DNA of 64,000 nucleotides. It comes from Kumtagia sp964244725 (GTDB taxonomy: Bacteria > Pseudomonadota > Alphaproteobacteria > Rhizobiales > Rhizobiaceae). Location of the stretch: positions 124,001 through 188,000 of the forward strand of contig CAXTJQ010000001.1 of NCBI GenBank assembly GCA_964244725.1, in the 5' to 3' direction. Every line of letters starts with the position of its first letter. Positions within the stretch are counted from its first letter, which is position 1. Of the stretch, positions 27,567 through 36,519 are shown piece after piece. Position numbers and translations under genes: made by a program. The notes beneath the pieces were generated by a model. The model was not told the origin of the DNA and did not search any database. It was given only the letters and a program-made list of their open reading frames with translations.

Positions 27567-27739
27567 CCTCGCTCCTGCTGACAGTTATATGATACTGACG
27601 GAATTCTCGCAGCGAAACAGCCGTTATGTCGACGTTCAGTTGGCCAGCTTTGCAGGGCTGCATTGAGATGCAGCGCTTTTCGCGTCCCTCGAAAGATCAC
27701 TATTTCTGTTGCAGTGCACGATGACGGTGGAGGTCATCG

Positions 27740-27898
27740 ATGTCCCACCGCAAGCGTTCCGGGCTTGAGACATTTTTCGGTGTGTTCGGCAGCGCTGTCG
27801 CGGCGGCGGCCGCGGTTAGTCGCGGCGGCCGGCCGCGATCGCGCGACCTGCGCGCGCTTGGGATCGACCCGGAGCAGTTCCGCAAGATCGGTCGCTAG
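27740..27898 (+). CDS. Small conserved-looking protein, 52 residues
   Basis: The ATG at 27740 has GGAGG six to seven bases upstream. The product is short and basic with an Ala-rich central segment, and ends RDLRALGIDPEQFRKIGR, a C-terminal pattern I have seen in small rhizobial hypotheticals. No function can be assigned. The stop is 9 bp from the convergent tctA stop. The 170 bp upstream is unassigned and probably holds its promoter. Confidence 0.6.
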   Translation: MSHRKRSGLETFFGVFGSAVAAAAAVSRGGRPRSRDLRALGIDPEQFRKIGR

Positions 27899-27907
27899 CC
27901 GAAACGA

Positions 27908-29428
27908 TCAGTCTTCGCTGGCCGCCAACTGCGACAGGACCCTGCCACGCCCCCTGTAACGCAGGATCAGCGGGACGACGACCGCCGCGACCGCGAGCGT
28001 CAGCAGGCCGATCGATATCCACGAATGCACGAGCACGGTCGGGTCGCCTTGGCTGATCGACAGCGCCCGGCGCAGCTGCTGTTCGGCGAGCGGCCCCAGG
28101 ATCAGCCCGACCACAACCGGCGCGATCGGGTAGCCGAAGCGCCGCATGCCGTAGCCGAGCAGGCCGAACACCAGCAGCATGCCAAGTTCGAATGTCGATG
28201 GGTTCGCGCCGATGGTGCCCAGCGTCGCGAACACGAGAATGCCGGCATAGAGCCACGGCCTCGGAATGGTGAGCAGCTTGACCCACAACCCGATCAGCGG
28301 CAGGTTCAGCACCAGCAGCATGAAGTTCGCCACCAGCAGGCTGGCGATCAGCCCCCAGACGAGTTGCGAATTGTTGACGAACAGCAGCGGCCCCGGCTGC
28401 AGGCCGAACTGCTGAAAGCCGGCGAGCATGATCGCCGCCGTCGCCGTCGTCGGCAGGCCGAGCGTCAGCAGCGGGACCAGCGTGCCGGCGGCCGATGCGT
28501 TGTTGGCCGCTTCCGGTCCCGCGACGCCCTCGATCGCGCCATGGCCGAACTCCTCCGGCCTGACGGCTAGGCTCTTCTCGACGGAATAGGACAGGAACGT
28601 TCCGATCTCAGCGCCGCCGGCCGGCATCGCGCCGATCGGGAAGCCGATCGCGGTGCCGCGCAGCCATGGCTTCCACGAGCGCTTCCAGTCCTCCTTGCTC
28701 ATCCAGACCGAACCCTTGACGGCCTCGATCCTTTCGGCGGCGCCCGACTGTGTCGCGGCCACGCTCAGCGTCTCGCCGATCGCGAACAGCGCCACGGCCA
28801 GGGTCGTCACCTCGACGCCGTCGAGCAGATCGGGAATGCCGAAAGAAAGCCGCGCCTGGCCGCTCTGCAGGTCGATGCCGACGAGGCCGATCGCCAGCCC
28901 CAGGAACAGCGAGGTCAGCCCGCGCAGCGCGGAGTCGCCGAAAGCCGCCGAGACGGTCATGAAGGCCAGCACCATCAGCGCGAAATATTCGGCCGGCCCG
29001 AAGGACAGCGCCAGCTTGACGATCGTCGGCGCGATCAGCGCGAGCCCGACCGTGGCGATCAGGCCGGCGACGAAGGAGCCGATCGCCGCCGTCGCGAGCG
29101 CCGGCCCGCCGCGCCCCTTGCGGGCCATCTTGTTGCCTTCGAGGGCGGTGACGATCGACGCGCTTTCGCCCGGCGTATTGAGCAGGATCGAGGTCGTCGA
29201 CCCGCCATACATGCCGCCGTAATAGATGCCGGCGAACATGATCAGCGAACCGGCCGGGTCGAGCTTGTAGGTCACCGGCAGCAGCAGCGCGACGGTCAGC
29301 GCCGGGCCGATCCCCGGCAATACGCCGACGGCCGTCCCCAGCGTCACCCCGATCAGCGCGTAGAGCAGGTTCATCGGCTCGAGGGCGACGAAAAAGCCCT
29401 GCGCCAGGAGGCCGAATGTGTCCATCAA
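27908..29428 (-). CDS. tctA: Tripartite tricarboxylate transporter large permease TctA
   Basis: 506 residues with about eleven to twelve hydrophobic segments, in the inner membrane. The hallmark TctA segment GVLPGIGPALTVALLLP lies near residue 40 and GIYYGGMYGGSTTSILLNTP follows. It forms the main channel of the TTT family, driven by ion gradients, with TctB and the periplasmic TctC. It is last of the tctC-tctB-tctA run (12 bp after tctB). The substrate may be citrate or another carboxylate and is not readable from sequence. Confidence 0.94.
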   Translation of the reverse strand: MMDTFGLLAQGFFVALEPMNLLYALIGVTLGTAVGVLPGIGPALTVALLLPVTYKLDPAGSLIMFAGIYYGGMYGGSTTSILLNTPGESASIVTALEGNKMARKGRGGPALATAAIGSFVAGLIATVGLALIAPTIVKLALSFGPAEYFALMVLAFMTVSAAFGDSALRGLTSLFLGLAIGLVGIDLQSGQARLSFGIPDLLDGVEVTTLAVALFAIGETLSVAATQSGAAERIEAVKGSVWMSKEDWKRSWKPWLRGTAIGFPIGAMPAGGAEIGTFLSYSVEKSLAVRPEEFGHGAIEGVAGPEAANNASAAGTLVPLLTLGLPTTATAAIMLAGFQQFGLQPGPLLFVNNSQLVWGLIASLLVANFMLLVLNLPLIGLWVKLLTIPRPWLYAGILVFATLGTIGANPSTFELGMLLVFGLLGYGMRRFGYPIAPVVVGLILGPLAEQQLRRALSISQGDPTVLVHSWISIGLLTLAVAAVVVPLILRYRGRGRVLSQLAASED

Positions 29429-29440
29429 ACTGACCCGCCG

Positions 29441-29926
29441 TTAGATAAGCCGTTCCAGCGGCCCGGTCGGCAGCGAAAGCTGCAGCCCGCGGGCAAAGAC
29501 GACCCAGACGACGAACGACAGCACGATGCCGATCGGGATCGTCATCCACAGCGGCCCGCGCCCGAAGCCCTTTGCCGTGGCCGCGAACAGCAGGCCGGTG
29601 GCGATCGAGAAACCCGTGACCTGCAGCAGCAGCATCTGCGCCGCCAGGCCGCCGACGATCCAGGCGACGGGTCCGAAGGCTTCCGGTTCGCGTACCGGAA
29701 AATCGCCGCGCAAAGCCGAAAACACCGTCATGATTGCCAGCGCGAACAGGATCGCCGCGATGACATATGGAAAGGTTTTCGGGCCGACAGGCGAATTCAT
29801 GCCGGCGCCGGCCATATGGGCGGTGCTCCAGACGATCACGGCGGCGACGGCCGCCAGCCCGGCCGCGATCAGAAACGCCGCCCGGTCGGGGCGGCCCGTG
29901 GTTTCGGGCAGCCGCTCCTGGCTCAT
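29441..29926 (-). CDS. tctB: Tripartite tricarboxylate transporter small permease TctB
   Basis: 161 residues with four hydrophobic segments, matching TctB. The segments FPYVIAAILFALAIMTVFSA and IPIGIVLSFVVWVVFARGL are typical, the latter ending in the family-typical FxxxLxLxLPxG pattern. The ATG overlaps the tctC TGA as ATGA. The frame is open further upstream but only inside tctC. Confidence 0.9.
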   Translation of the reverse strand: MSQERLPETTGRPDRAAFLIAAGLAAVAAVIVWSTAHMAGAGMNSPVGPKTFPYVIAAILFALAIMTVFSALRGDFPVREPEAFGPVAWIVGGLAAQMLLLQVTGFSIATGLLFAATAKGFGRGPLWMTIPIGIVLSFVVWVVFARGLQLSLPTGPLERLI

Positions 29927-30867
29927 TTCACCAGGCCGATGTCCTTCAGGATCGCCGCGGTCGCATCGGTATCCTTCTTCAGTTGCGCCGCGAATGCATC
30001 GCCCGCGAGATAGGTGTCGGCCCAGCCCTTGTCGGCGAGCGCCTTCTTCCAGGCCGTCGATTTCACGAGCTTGTCGACATCGCCCATGATGGTCGTCTTC
30101 TGCTCGGCGCTGATGCCGGGTGCGGCCGAGACGCTGCGCCAGTTTTGGATCGAAACATCGACGCCGCCTTCCTTGTACGTCGGGCCATCGATGCCGGCGA
30201 CGCGCGCGTCGCTCGAAATGCCGATCAGCCGCAACTGGCCGGCCTGGATCTGCGAGGCGAATTCGCCGAAGCCCGAAATGCCGACGGTGACCTGTCCGCC
30301 GAGGATCGCCGCCAGCGCCTCGCCTCCGCCCGAAAACGCGATGTAGTTGACCTTGGTCGGGTCGACGCCGACCGCCTTGGCGATCAGGCCGGCCGTGATG
30401 TGGTCGGTGCCGCCGGCCGAGCCGCCGGCCCAAGATACCGAGCCGGGATCGGCCTTCAGCTTGGCGACCAGACCCGCAATGTCCTTGATGTCGGACTCGG
30501 CCGGCACGACCAGCGCCTCGTATTCGCCGGTCAGCCGCGCGATCGGCGTCACCTGGTCGAGCGTCACCGGGGATGCGTTGGTCAGGATCGCGCCGACCAT
30601 CACGTAGCCGCCGATGATGAGTTGGCTCGGATCGCCGCTCGCCTGGTTGACGAACTGCGCCAGCCCGATCGTGCCGCCGGCGCCCGGCACGTTGACGACC
30701 TGGACGTTGGACGAGATGCCTTCCTCCTGCATCGCGCTCTGCATGGTCCGCGCGGTCTGGTCCCAGCCGCCGCCCGGCGCCGCCGGCGCCATGATCTTGT
30801 AGTCGGCGGCCTGCGCTGGCAGGGCAAGCGCGCCGACGATCAATGTCGCATGGATGAAGTGCTTCAT
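29923..30867 (-). CDS. tctC: Periplasmic solute-binding receptor TctC
   Basis: 314 residues with a cleavable signal peptide (cleavage expected after PAQA). It is a Bug/TctC-family extracytoplasmic receptor that captures carboxylates for TctAB. Binding-site-like segments are APAAPGGGWDQTAR and AGGSAGGTDHI, both typical. The start at 30867 is preceded by GGGAGGAC. It is first in the tctCBA operon; no two-component regulator such as TctDE is adjacent. Confidence 0.93.
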   Translation of the reverse strand: MKHFIHATLIVGALALPAQAADYKIMAPAAPGGGWDQTARTMQSAMQEEGISSNVQVVNVPGAGGTIGLAQFVNQASGDPSQLIIGGYVMVGAILTNASPVTLDQVTPIARLTGEYEALVVPAESDIKDIAGLVAKLKADPGSVSWAGGSAGGTDHITAGLIAKAVGVDPTKVNYIAFSGGGEALAAILGGQVTVGISGFGEFASQIQAGQLRLIGISSDARVAGIDGPTYKEGGVDVSIQNWRSVSAAPGISAEQKTTIMGDVDKLVKSTAWKKALADKGWADTYLAGDAFAAQLKKDTDATAAILKDIGLVK

Positions 30868-31039
30868 GGGGTAGTCCTCCCTGTACGATGCGGCGCGGCG
30901 CCTTCGTGATGCGGCTTGCACCTGCCGGCGGCTGTCGCCCGCAAGTCCTTGGCTCGTTTCGTCCTTGGTCGAAGCGGAACCGCCCTCTCGGCCATCTTGT
31001 CAGGTCGATTCCAAGGCTGCAAGTTGCGCCGCCTGCTTT

Positions 31040-31741
31040 TCACCGCCGCGAAAATCGCAGATAGGCGGTCCGCCGTCCTTCTCGAACGGCTTTCGCCTCG
31101 AAACGGGTCCGCACCCAGCCATCGTAGGGACGATGCCAGTCCGATGCCTCGTTCGCGATCCAGTCGAACGCCGGATGATCCCGGCATGCGAGCAGGGTCC
31201 AGTTTACATAGCCGTCGATGTCGGATGCGAAGCGGAATGCGCCGCCCGGCTTCAGGGCGCGCGCGATGCGGTCGAGATTGACGGGGCTGACGAAACGCCG
31301 CTTCCAGTGCCGCCGCTTGGGCCACGGGTCGGGGTAGAAGAGGTCGACCCGGTCGACGCTCGCCGGCGGAAGCCAGTCGAGCAGCCGGATCGCGTCGTCG
31401 TCGTAGATGCGCAGGTTGGGAAGCGGCCCGGCGGCGATCCGCGCCATCAGCTTGGCCATGCCGTTGACGAACGGTTCGACGCCGATGAAGCCGTGATCGC
31501 CCTCGCCAGTCGCTGCGTGCAGGAGATGCTCGCCGCCGCCGAAGCCGATTTCGACGGCGATGCTCGACACGAGGGCCGGAAAGAGGGCCGACAGGTCGGA
31601 CGGGGCCGGCTGCGAAAGATCGATCCGGTAGCGCGCCAGCCCTTGCGACAGGGCTTGCGCCTGCAGCGTCGTCATCGTCTTGCCGCGCCGGCGGCCGAAG
31701 AACCCCTCGGTCGCCCGCGACCTCCGCTCGGGCGGGGTCAC
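31040..31741 (-). CDS. trmB: tRNA (guanine-N7-)-methyltransferase TrmB
   Basis: 233 residues. It forms m7G46 in tRNA. The SAM-binding motif VEIGFGGGEHLLH and the signature LFYPDPWPKRRHWKRR are plain, and the C-terminal TRFEAKA segment is also family-typical. The GTG at 31741 is 13 bp after metK and gives the RSRATEGFFGRRRGK N-terminus seen in rhizobial TrmB. ATG codons further in are alternatives. It forms the end of the conserved lnt-XRE-metK-trmB block. Confidence 0.95.
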   Translation of the reverse strand: MTPPERRSRATEGFFGRRRGKTMTTLQAQALSQGLARYRIDLSQPAPSDLSALFPALVSSIAVEIGFGGGEHLLHAATGEGDHGFIGVEPFVNGMAKLMARIAAGPLPNLRIYDDDAIRLLDWLPPASVDRVDLFYPDPWPKRRHWKRRFVSPVNLDRIARALKPGGAFRFASDIDGYVNWTLLACRDHPAFDWIANEASDWHRPYDGWVRTRFEAKAVREGRRTAYLRFSRR

Positions 31742-31754
31742 CGGCGCGACGCGG

Positions 31755-33020
31755 TCAGGCGGCGACGGCTTGCTTCAACGCCTTGGCGAGGTCGGTCCGC
31801 TCCCACGAGAACGAGCCGTCGCGGCCGGGTTTGCGGCCGAAATGACCGTAGGAGCTGGTTTTGGCGTAGATCGGTTTGTTCAGGTCGAGATGCTTGCGGA
31901 TGCCGGACGGCGACAGGTCCATGACGTGGCGCAGCGCGTCCTCGAGCTTCGCCTCGTCCACCGCGCCGGTGCCGTGCAGGTCGACATAGACGGACAGCGG
32001 CTGCGCGACTCCGATCGCATAGGCGAGCTGGATCGTGCAGCGGTCAGCCAGCCCGGCCGCGACGACGTTCTTGGCGAGATAGCGCGCGGCATAGGCCGCC
32101 GAGCGGTCGACTTTCGTCGTGTCCTTGCCGGAAAAGGCTCCGCCGCCGTGCGGCGCCGCGCCGCCATAGGTGTCGACGATGATCTTGCGGCCCGTCAGCC
32201 CGGCGTCGCCGTCGGGGCCGCCGATCACGAACTTGCCGGTCGGGTTGATGTACCAGTTGCAGTCGTCGGCGATCCTGAGGTCGCCGAGCGCTTCGCGGAT
32301 ATAGGGTTCGACAACCTTGCGGACCGTCTTGGAATCCCACTTTTCGTCCATGTGCTGGGTCGAAAGCACGATCTGCGTCACCTCGGACGCCTTGCCGTCG
32401 ACGTAGCGCACCGTCACCTGGCTCTTGGCGTCGGGACCGAGCTTGCCGGCCTCGCCGTCGCCCTTGTGGCGCGCGGCGGCGAGCAGTTCGAGGATCTTGT
32501 GCGAATAGTAGATCGGCGCGGGCATCAGGTCGGGCGTCTCGGTGCAGGCGTAGCCGAACATGATGCCCTGGTCGCCCGCGCCTTCTTCGCCCTGCTTGTC
32601 GGCGGCGTTGTCGACGCCCTGCGCGATGTCGGCCGACTGGCCGTGCAGCAGCACGTCGATCTTGGCCGTCTTCCAGTGGAAGCCGCTTTGCTCGTAGCCG
32701 ATGGCGCGGATCGCCTTGCGCGCGACCGATCTGAACTTCGACGGGTTGATGACCGGAAAATCGCCGGCGTCGACGAGGATGCCGCCGTCCTTGTCCTTCT
32801 TCAGCAGCGTCGGCGGCACGCGCACCTCGCCGGCGATCACGACGCGGTTCGTGGTCGCCAGCGTCTCGCAGGCGACGCGCACGTCCCAGGCGTTCATGCC
32901 GGCCTTCTTGGCCTCGCGGTAGACGAGGTCGACGATTTCGTCGGAAATCCTGTCGCAGACCTTGTCTGGATGTCCTTCCGAAACCGATTCCGACGTGAAG
33001 AGATAATTCTGGCGCGCCAC
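31755..33020 (-). CDS. metK: S-adenosylmethionine synthase
   Basis: 421 residues, typical for rhizobial MetK. Signature segments are ESVSEGHPDKVCDRISD at the N-terminus, GDQGIMFGYA, and GGGAFSGKDTTKVDRSAAY with the P-loop-like catalytic lysines. It makes SAM from methionine and ATP. A candidate promoter lies about 55 bp upstream. No SAM-II or SAM/SAH riboswitch pattern was recognised in the short leader. Confidence 0.97.
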   Translation of the reverse strand: MARQNYLFTSESVSEGHPDKVCDRISDEIVDLVYREAKKAGMNAWDVRVACETLATTNRVVIAGEVRVPPTLLKKDKDGGILVDAGDFPVINPSKFRSVARKAIRAIGYEQSGFHWKTAKIDVLLHGQSADIAQGVDNAADKQGEEGAGDQGIMFGYACTETPDLMPAPIYYSHKILELLAAARHKGDGEAGKLGPDAKSQVTVRYVDGKASEVTQIVLSTQHMDEKWDSKTVRKVVEPYIREALGDLRIADDCNWYINPTGKFVIGGPDGDAGLTGRKIIVDTYGGAAPHGGGAFSGKDTTKVDRSAAYAARYLAKNVVAAGLADRCTIQLAYAIGVAQPLSVYVDLHGTGAVDEAKLEDALRHVMDLSPSGIRKHLDLNKPIYAKTSSYGHFGRKPGRDGSFSWERTDLAKALKQAVAA

Positions 33021-33071
33021 GGGTGTCCCCTCTCGAAAGCCAATGTGTCGTGAATGTCGAAGATGTGTCCG

Positions 33072-33099
33072 GTTACAGAAGACTATGGCGCCGCGTCAA
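33072..33099 (-). promoter_or_regulatory. Candidate metK promoter
   Basis: On the minus strand TTGACG (33094-33099), a 16-bp spacer and TGTAAC (33072-33077) precede metK by about 50 bp. The -35 matches five of six consensus bases and the -10 four of six. It is a pattern match only. Confidence 0.4.
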
Positions 33100-33162
33100 G
33101 CCGGCCCGGCGGATTAGCGCGGGCGACGACCGCTGGATCGGCGTGTCGGATCGGAGGCGGGA

Positions 33163-33582
33163 CTAGTCGCCTCCTTCCGAGGCGAGCGCCTTGACCAGGT
33201 CGAGCAGCCGGCGGCGGACCTTGGTGTCGGCGATCTTGACGAAGGCGCGGTTGAGCTGCAGGCCTTCGGCGCTGGTGACGAAATCCATCGTCCGCATCGT
33301 CGACGGATCCTCCGAAAGGCCGCGCGGAACCACGGCGTCGTGTCCGGGGATGTCCTCGAAGAAGAATGCGACCGGCACTTCCAAAATCTCCGAGATCGCC
33401 TGGATGCGGCTTGCGCCGACCCGGTTTGTTCCCTTCTCGTATTTCTGGATCTGCTGGAACGTGATCCCGAGCATGTCGCCGAGCTTTTCCTGGCTCATGC
33501 CCATCATGTTGCGGCGAAGCCGGATCCGGCTTCCGACGTGAATGTCCGTCGGGTTGGGCTTCTTCTTGTTTTCGTTGTTCAT
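33163..33582 (-). CDS. XRE-family transcriptional regulator
   Basis: 139 residues with an N-terminal helix-turn-helix (RIRLRRNMMGMSQEKLGDML, ITFQQIQKYEKGTNRV) and a C-terminal extension that looks helical. In rhizobia this gene lies between lnt and metK, as here. The ATG at 33582 was chosen because the family begins close to it; an ATG at 33621 would add 13 residues. Target genes are unknown. Confidence 0.88.
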   Translation of the reverse strand: MNNENKKKPNPTDIHVGSRIRLRRNMMGMSQEKLGDMLGITFQQIQKYEKGTNRVGASRIQAISEILEVPVAFFFEDIPGHDAVVPRGLSEDPSTMRTMDFVTSAEGLQLNRAFVKIADTKVRRRLLDLVKALASEGGD

Positions 33583-33674
33583 CTCGGATCCCCGCCGTCG
33601 CCCGCTGTTCCGCGCCGCCATCTAAGCGAAAGTCTTCAGCCGGCCAAATGCAAGATTGTCTTAATCTGTTCGTT

Positions 33675-35267
33675 TCAATTCGAGCCGAGTCTGCGGCGCA
33701 GCGTCGCAACAAGGGAAAACAAGCCGAAAAACAGGACGACGCCAAGGCCGATGCGTTCGCGCGGCAGAACCAGACGGTTACCGCCTTCCGCAATCGGGAG
33801 GTCGATGTCGATGACGCCGCGAACGTTCATCGCCAGGGCGTCGAGGATCCGCCCGCGGGCATCGATCACGCCGGATATGCCGGAATTCGCCGCTCTGATC
33901 ACCGGAAGTCCATTCTCGACGGCCCGAAGCTGGGCCTGCCTGAAGTGCTGATAAGGTCCCGGAGTGTCGCCGAACCAGGCATCGTTCGTCATGTTCACGA
34001 TGATCCCGCCTGGCGCCGTATCGGTCGACACGATATCGGGAAATATGATTTCGTAGCAGATAAACGCAACGGCGGAAATACCGTGGCCGACCGATATGGC
34101 CTTGCGCGTGGTTCCGGCGCCGAAATTCATCGGTCCGGCAACCAGCTGCGTCAGGCCCACGCGTTCGAGCAGGTCGGCCAAGGGCAGGTATTCGCCGAAC
34201 GGCACGAGATGCACCTTGTCGACCGCGTCGACGATTACGCCGTTCGCATCGATGGCGACGACCGAATTGTAGTAGACGTCGCCGGCCGGCCCGCCTTCCC
34301 CCTCCGAGCGCACCGCGCCGGCCAGCAGCATCTGCCCGTCGTTCAGCAGCGCGCCGATCGACGCCAGCGCGTCGGGCCGGTCGGCGAGGAAGAAGGGAAC
34401 CGCCGTCTCCGGCCACAGGATGAGCTGCGGCTTTTGCGTCGCCGCGCCGGCGTCTGGCGCGGCGCTCGATGTCATCAGCGTCTTGAAGATCTCGTCCTGC
34501 TCCGCCTCGTCCCATTTCGCGCTCATGGCGATGTCGGGTTGCACGATGCGCAGCGCGAGCGTCCGCGTGCTCGGCGGGTCCGGCCGCGTCAGCCGCCATG
34601 CGCCGAACCCGACATGCGCGATGCACAGCGCCGCCGCCAGCGCGAATCCGAGGCGGCGGCCTCTCGTATCGGACAGCAGCGCGGGGCTGGCGAAAACGAA
34701 GACCGCGAGCGCGTTCATGCCCGCGAGCCCGACCACCGACGCGCTCTGCATGAGCAGCGGCAGCGGCATGGCGCCATAGCCCACGGCGTTCCACGGAAAG
34801 CCCGTCAGGATGAAGCCGCGCAGCCATTCGGCGATCCCGAAGGCGAACGCGAGGGCGGCGATCCTGCCGACGCCGTCGCTCCACAGCAACCGGGCGAGCG
34901 CCGCCGCCAGACCGTAGAAGCACGCCATGACCAGCGGAATGCCGAGCACCGCGAAGGGCAGCGCCCAGGCGAAGGCGTCGGCCTCGACGAGCAGCGCGTC
35001 GCCGATCCACCAGAGCCCGGCGAGGAAATACCCGAATCCAAACCACCATCCGATTGCGAAGGACGGGCGCAGCCGGCGCGCGAAGCCCGCCATGGCGGGC
35101 GGGGCGGCGCCGTCGAGAAGCCAGGCCAGGACGGGAAAGGACGCGAAGCCGACGGCAGGGAAATCGTAGGGGGCCTGCGCCAGCACCAGGAGCGCGCCGG
35201 CCAGGAAGGCCGCGAGCGCGCGGCGCCAACCCCAAAACAAGATAACACGCCCAGCTAGGCGCTGCAT
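33675..35267 (-). CDS. lnt: Apolipoprotein N-acyltransferase
   Basis: 530 residues. This inner-membrane enzyme adds the third acyl chain to lipoproteins. Several N-terminal hydrophobic helices (to about residue 220) precede a nitrilase-like periplasmic domain. The Glu-Lys-Cys triad is visible: Glu in LILWPETAVPFF, Lys in DKVHLVPFGEYLP, and Cys in FICYEIIFPD. It is the first gene of the lnt-XRE-metK-trmB block, here with recF upstream instead of tlyC. Confidence 0.95.
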   Translation of the reverse strand: MQRLAGRVILFWGWRRALAAFLAGALLVLAQAPYDFPAVGFASFPVLAWLLDGAAPPAMAGFARRLRPSFAIGWWFGFGYFLAGLWWIGDALLVEADAFAWALPFAVLGIPLVMACFYGLAAALARLLWSDGVGRIAALAFAFGIAEWLRGFILTGFPWNAVGYGAMPLPLLMQSASVVGLAGMNALAVFVFASPALLSDTRGRRLGFALAAALCIAHVGFGAWRLTRPDPPSTRTLALRIVQPDIAMSAKWDEAEQDEIFKTLMTSSAAPDAGAATQKPQLILWPETAVPFFLADRPDALASIGALLNDGQMLLAGAVRSEGEGGPAGDVYYNSVVAIDANGVIVDAVDKVHLVPFGEYLPLADLLERVGLTQLVAGPMNFGAGTTRKAISVGHGISAVAFICYEIIFPDIVSTDTAPGGIIVNMTNDAWFGDTPGPYQHFRQAQLRAVENGLPVIRAANSGISGVIDARGRILDALAMNVRGVIDIDLPIAEGGNRLVLPRERIGLGVVLFFGLFSLVATLRRRLGSN

Positions 35268-35352
35268 GCGCGGCCCCCGTCGCGAATCAGATGCACTGAT
35301 GTATCAGGCCGCGCGGGCGACCGCGAATGGCGACGGGGGGCTTTCGGCGTTT

Positions 35353-36504
35353 TCACGCCGCGGTGGGGAAAACCGTTCCCCGATCCACGGTCAGAAACTG
35401 CGCCCGGCCCTGGAGACCGGCAAAGAGTGGGCTTTCGGTTCCGGTCATGAAGGTCTGGCAGCCGATGTCGTCGAGGATCGAAAACAGCGCCGCGCGCCGC
35501 CTTGTGTCGAGATGGGCGGCGACCTCGTCGAGCAGCACGACCGGGATCTGCCCCGAAATGTCGCCCGTCAGCCGCGCATGCGACAGGATGAGGCCGATCA
35601 ACAGCGCCTTCTGTTCGCCGGTCGAACAATGTTCGGCCGCCATGCCGGTCGGACGGTGACGCACCGCGAGATCGGTGCGGTGCGGTCCCTCGAGCGTGCG
35701 GCCGGCCGCGCGGTCGCGGCCCCGGCCCTCCTCCAGCGCATGGCGGAAGGCCTCCTCGACATCGGTCGCGGACGTCTGGCCGATCCGTTCTTCGAGCGAT
35801 CCTCGCAGCGCGATATCGGCCTGCGGGAAGGGCCCCTTCGCAGGCTGCCGTCCGATCATGGCGGCGAGCAGCCGCAGCAATTCGACCCGCGCGGCGGCCA
35901 TCGCGACCCCAGCCTCGGCCATCCGCGCCTCGATGGCCGACAGCCATCCGGCGTCCGCGCGGTCATCGGCAAGCAGCCGGTTGCGGCCGCGCATGGCCCT
36001 TTCATAGTCCAGCGCGCGTTGCCCCTGTCCCGGGTCGATCGCCAGCACCAGACGGTCGACGAAGCGGCGGCGATCGGCGGCCGGTCCGGTGAACAGCGCG
36101 TCCATCGCCGGCGTCAGCCACAGCACGCGGATCCATTCGAGCAGCGCCTCGGCCGATTTCGCCGCCGCGCCGTTGATCCGCACGCGCCGGCCGGTTTCCG
36201 AAGGTTGCAGGCCGGCCGTCCCGGTGCCGATCTCGGCGGCCCCGAGCGGACCCTCGATCGCCGCGTGGATCGCGAACCCCGCCGCCCGGCCGTCGCGCGC
36301 CACGTCCTCATGGGTCGCGCGGCGCAGGCCGCGGCCCGGACCGAGCAGCGAAATGGCCTCGAGCAGGTTCGTCTTGCCCGCGCCGTTCTCGCCGGTGAAG
36401 ATGATCGCGCGCGGCTCGAGCGCGAGGTCGAGGACATCGTAGTTGCGGAAATCCGCCAGTCGCAGCCGAGTCAGCCGGACCCGCGCCGGAAGGTCCGGAG
36501 TCAC
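35353..36504 (-). CDS. recF: DNA replication and repair protein RecF
   Basis: 383 residues. The SMC-like ATPase helps load RecA at gaps with RecO and RecR. Walker A GENGAGKT is at 38-45, an ABC-signature-like STGEQKALLIGL lies near residue 300 and Walker B VVLLDEVAAHLD follows. It lies 15 bp downstream of dnaN, in the ancestral dnaA-dnaN-recF order, but gyrB does not follow; lnt does. Confidence 0.95.
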   Translation of the reverse strand: MTPDLPARVRLTRLRLADFRNYDVLDLALEPRAIIFTGENGAGKTNLLEAISLLGPGRGLRRATHEDVARDGRAAGFAIHAAIEGPLGAAEIGTGTAGLQPSETGRRVRINGAAAKSAEALLEWIRVLWLTPAMDALFTGPAADRRRFVDRLVLAIDPGQGQRALDYERAMRGRNRLLADDRADAGWLSAIEARMAEAGVAMAAARVELLRLLAAMIGRQPAKGPFPQADIALRGSLEERIGQTSATDVEEAFRHALEEGRGRDRAAGRTLEGPHRTDLAVRHRPTGMAAEHCSTGEQKALLIGLILSHARLTGDISGQIPVVLLDEVAAHLDTRRRAALFSILDDIGCQTFMTGTESPLFAGLQGRAQFLTVDRGTVFPTAA

Positions 36505-36519
36505 GGCGTCGATGTCGTG

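Noticed and set aside
33021..33100. SAM-II or SAM/SAH riboswitch upstream of metK
   Set aside because: The leader after the candidate promoter is only about 45-50 nt and I could not recognise the conserved pseudoknot pattern of either class.
35275..35341. Inverted repeat CCCCCGTCGC / GCGACGGGGG between lnt and recF
   Set aside because: The arms are short and separated by about 46 bp, so a functional hairpin is doubtful.
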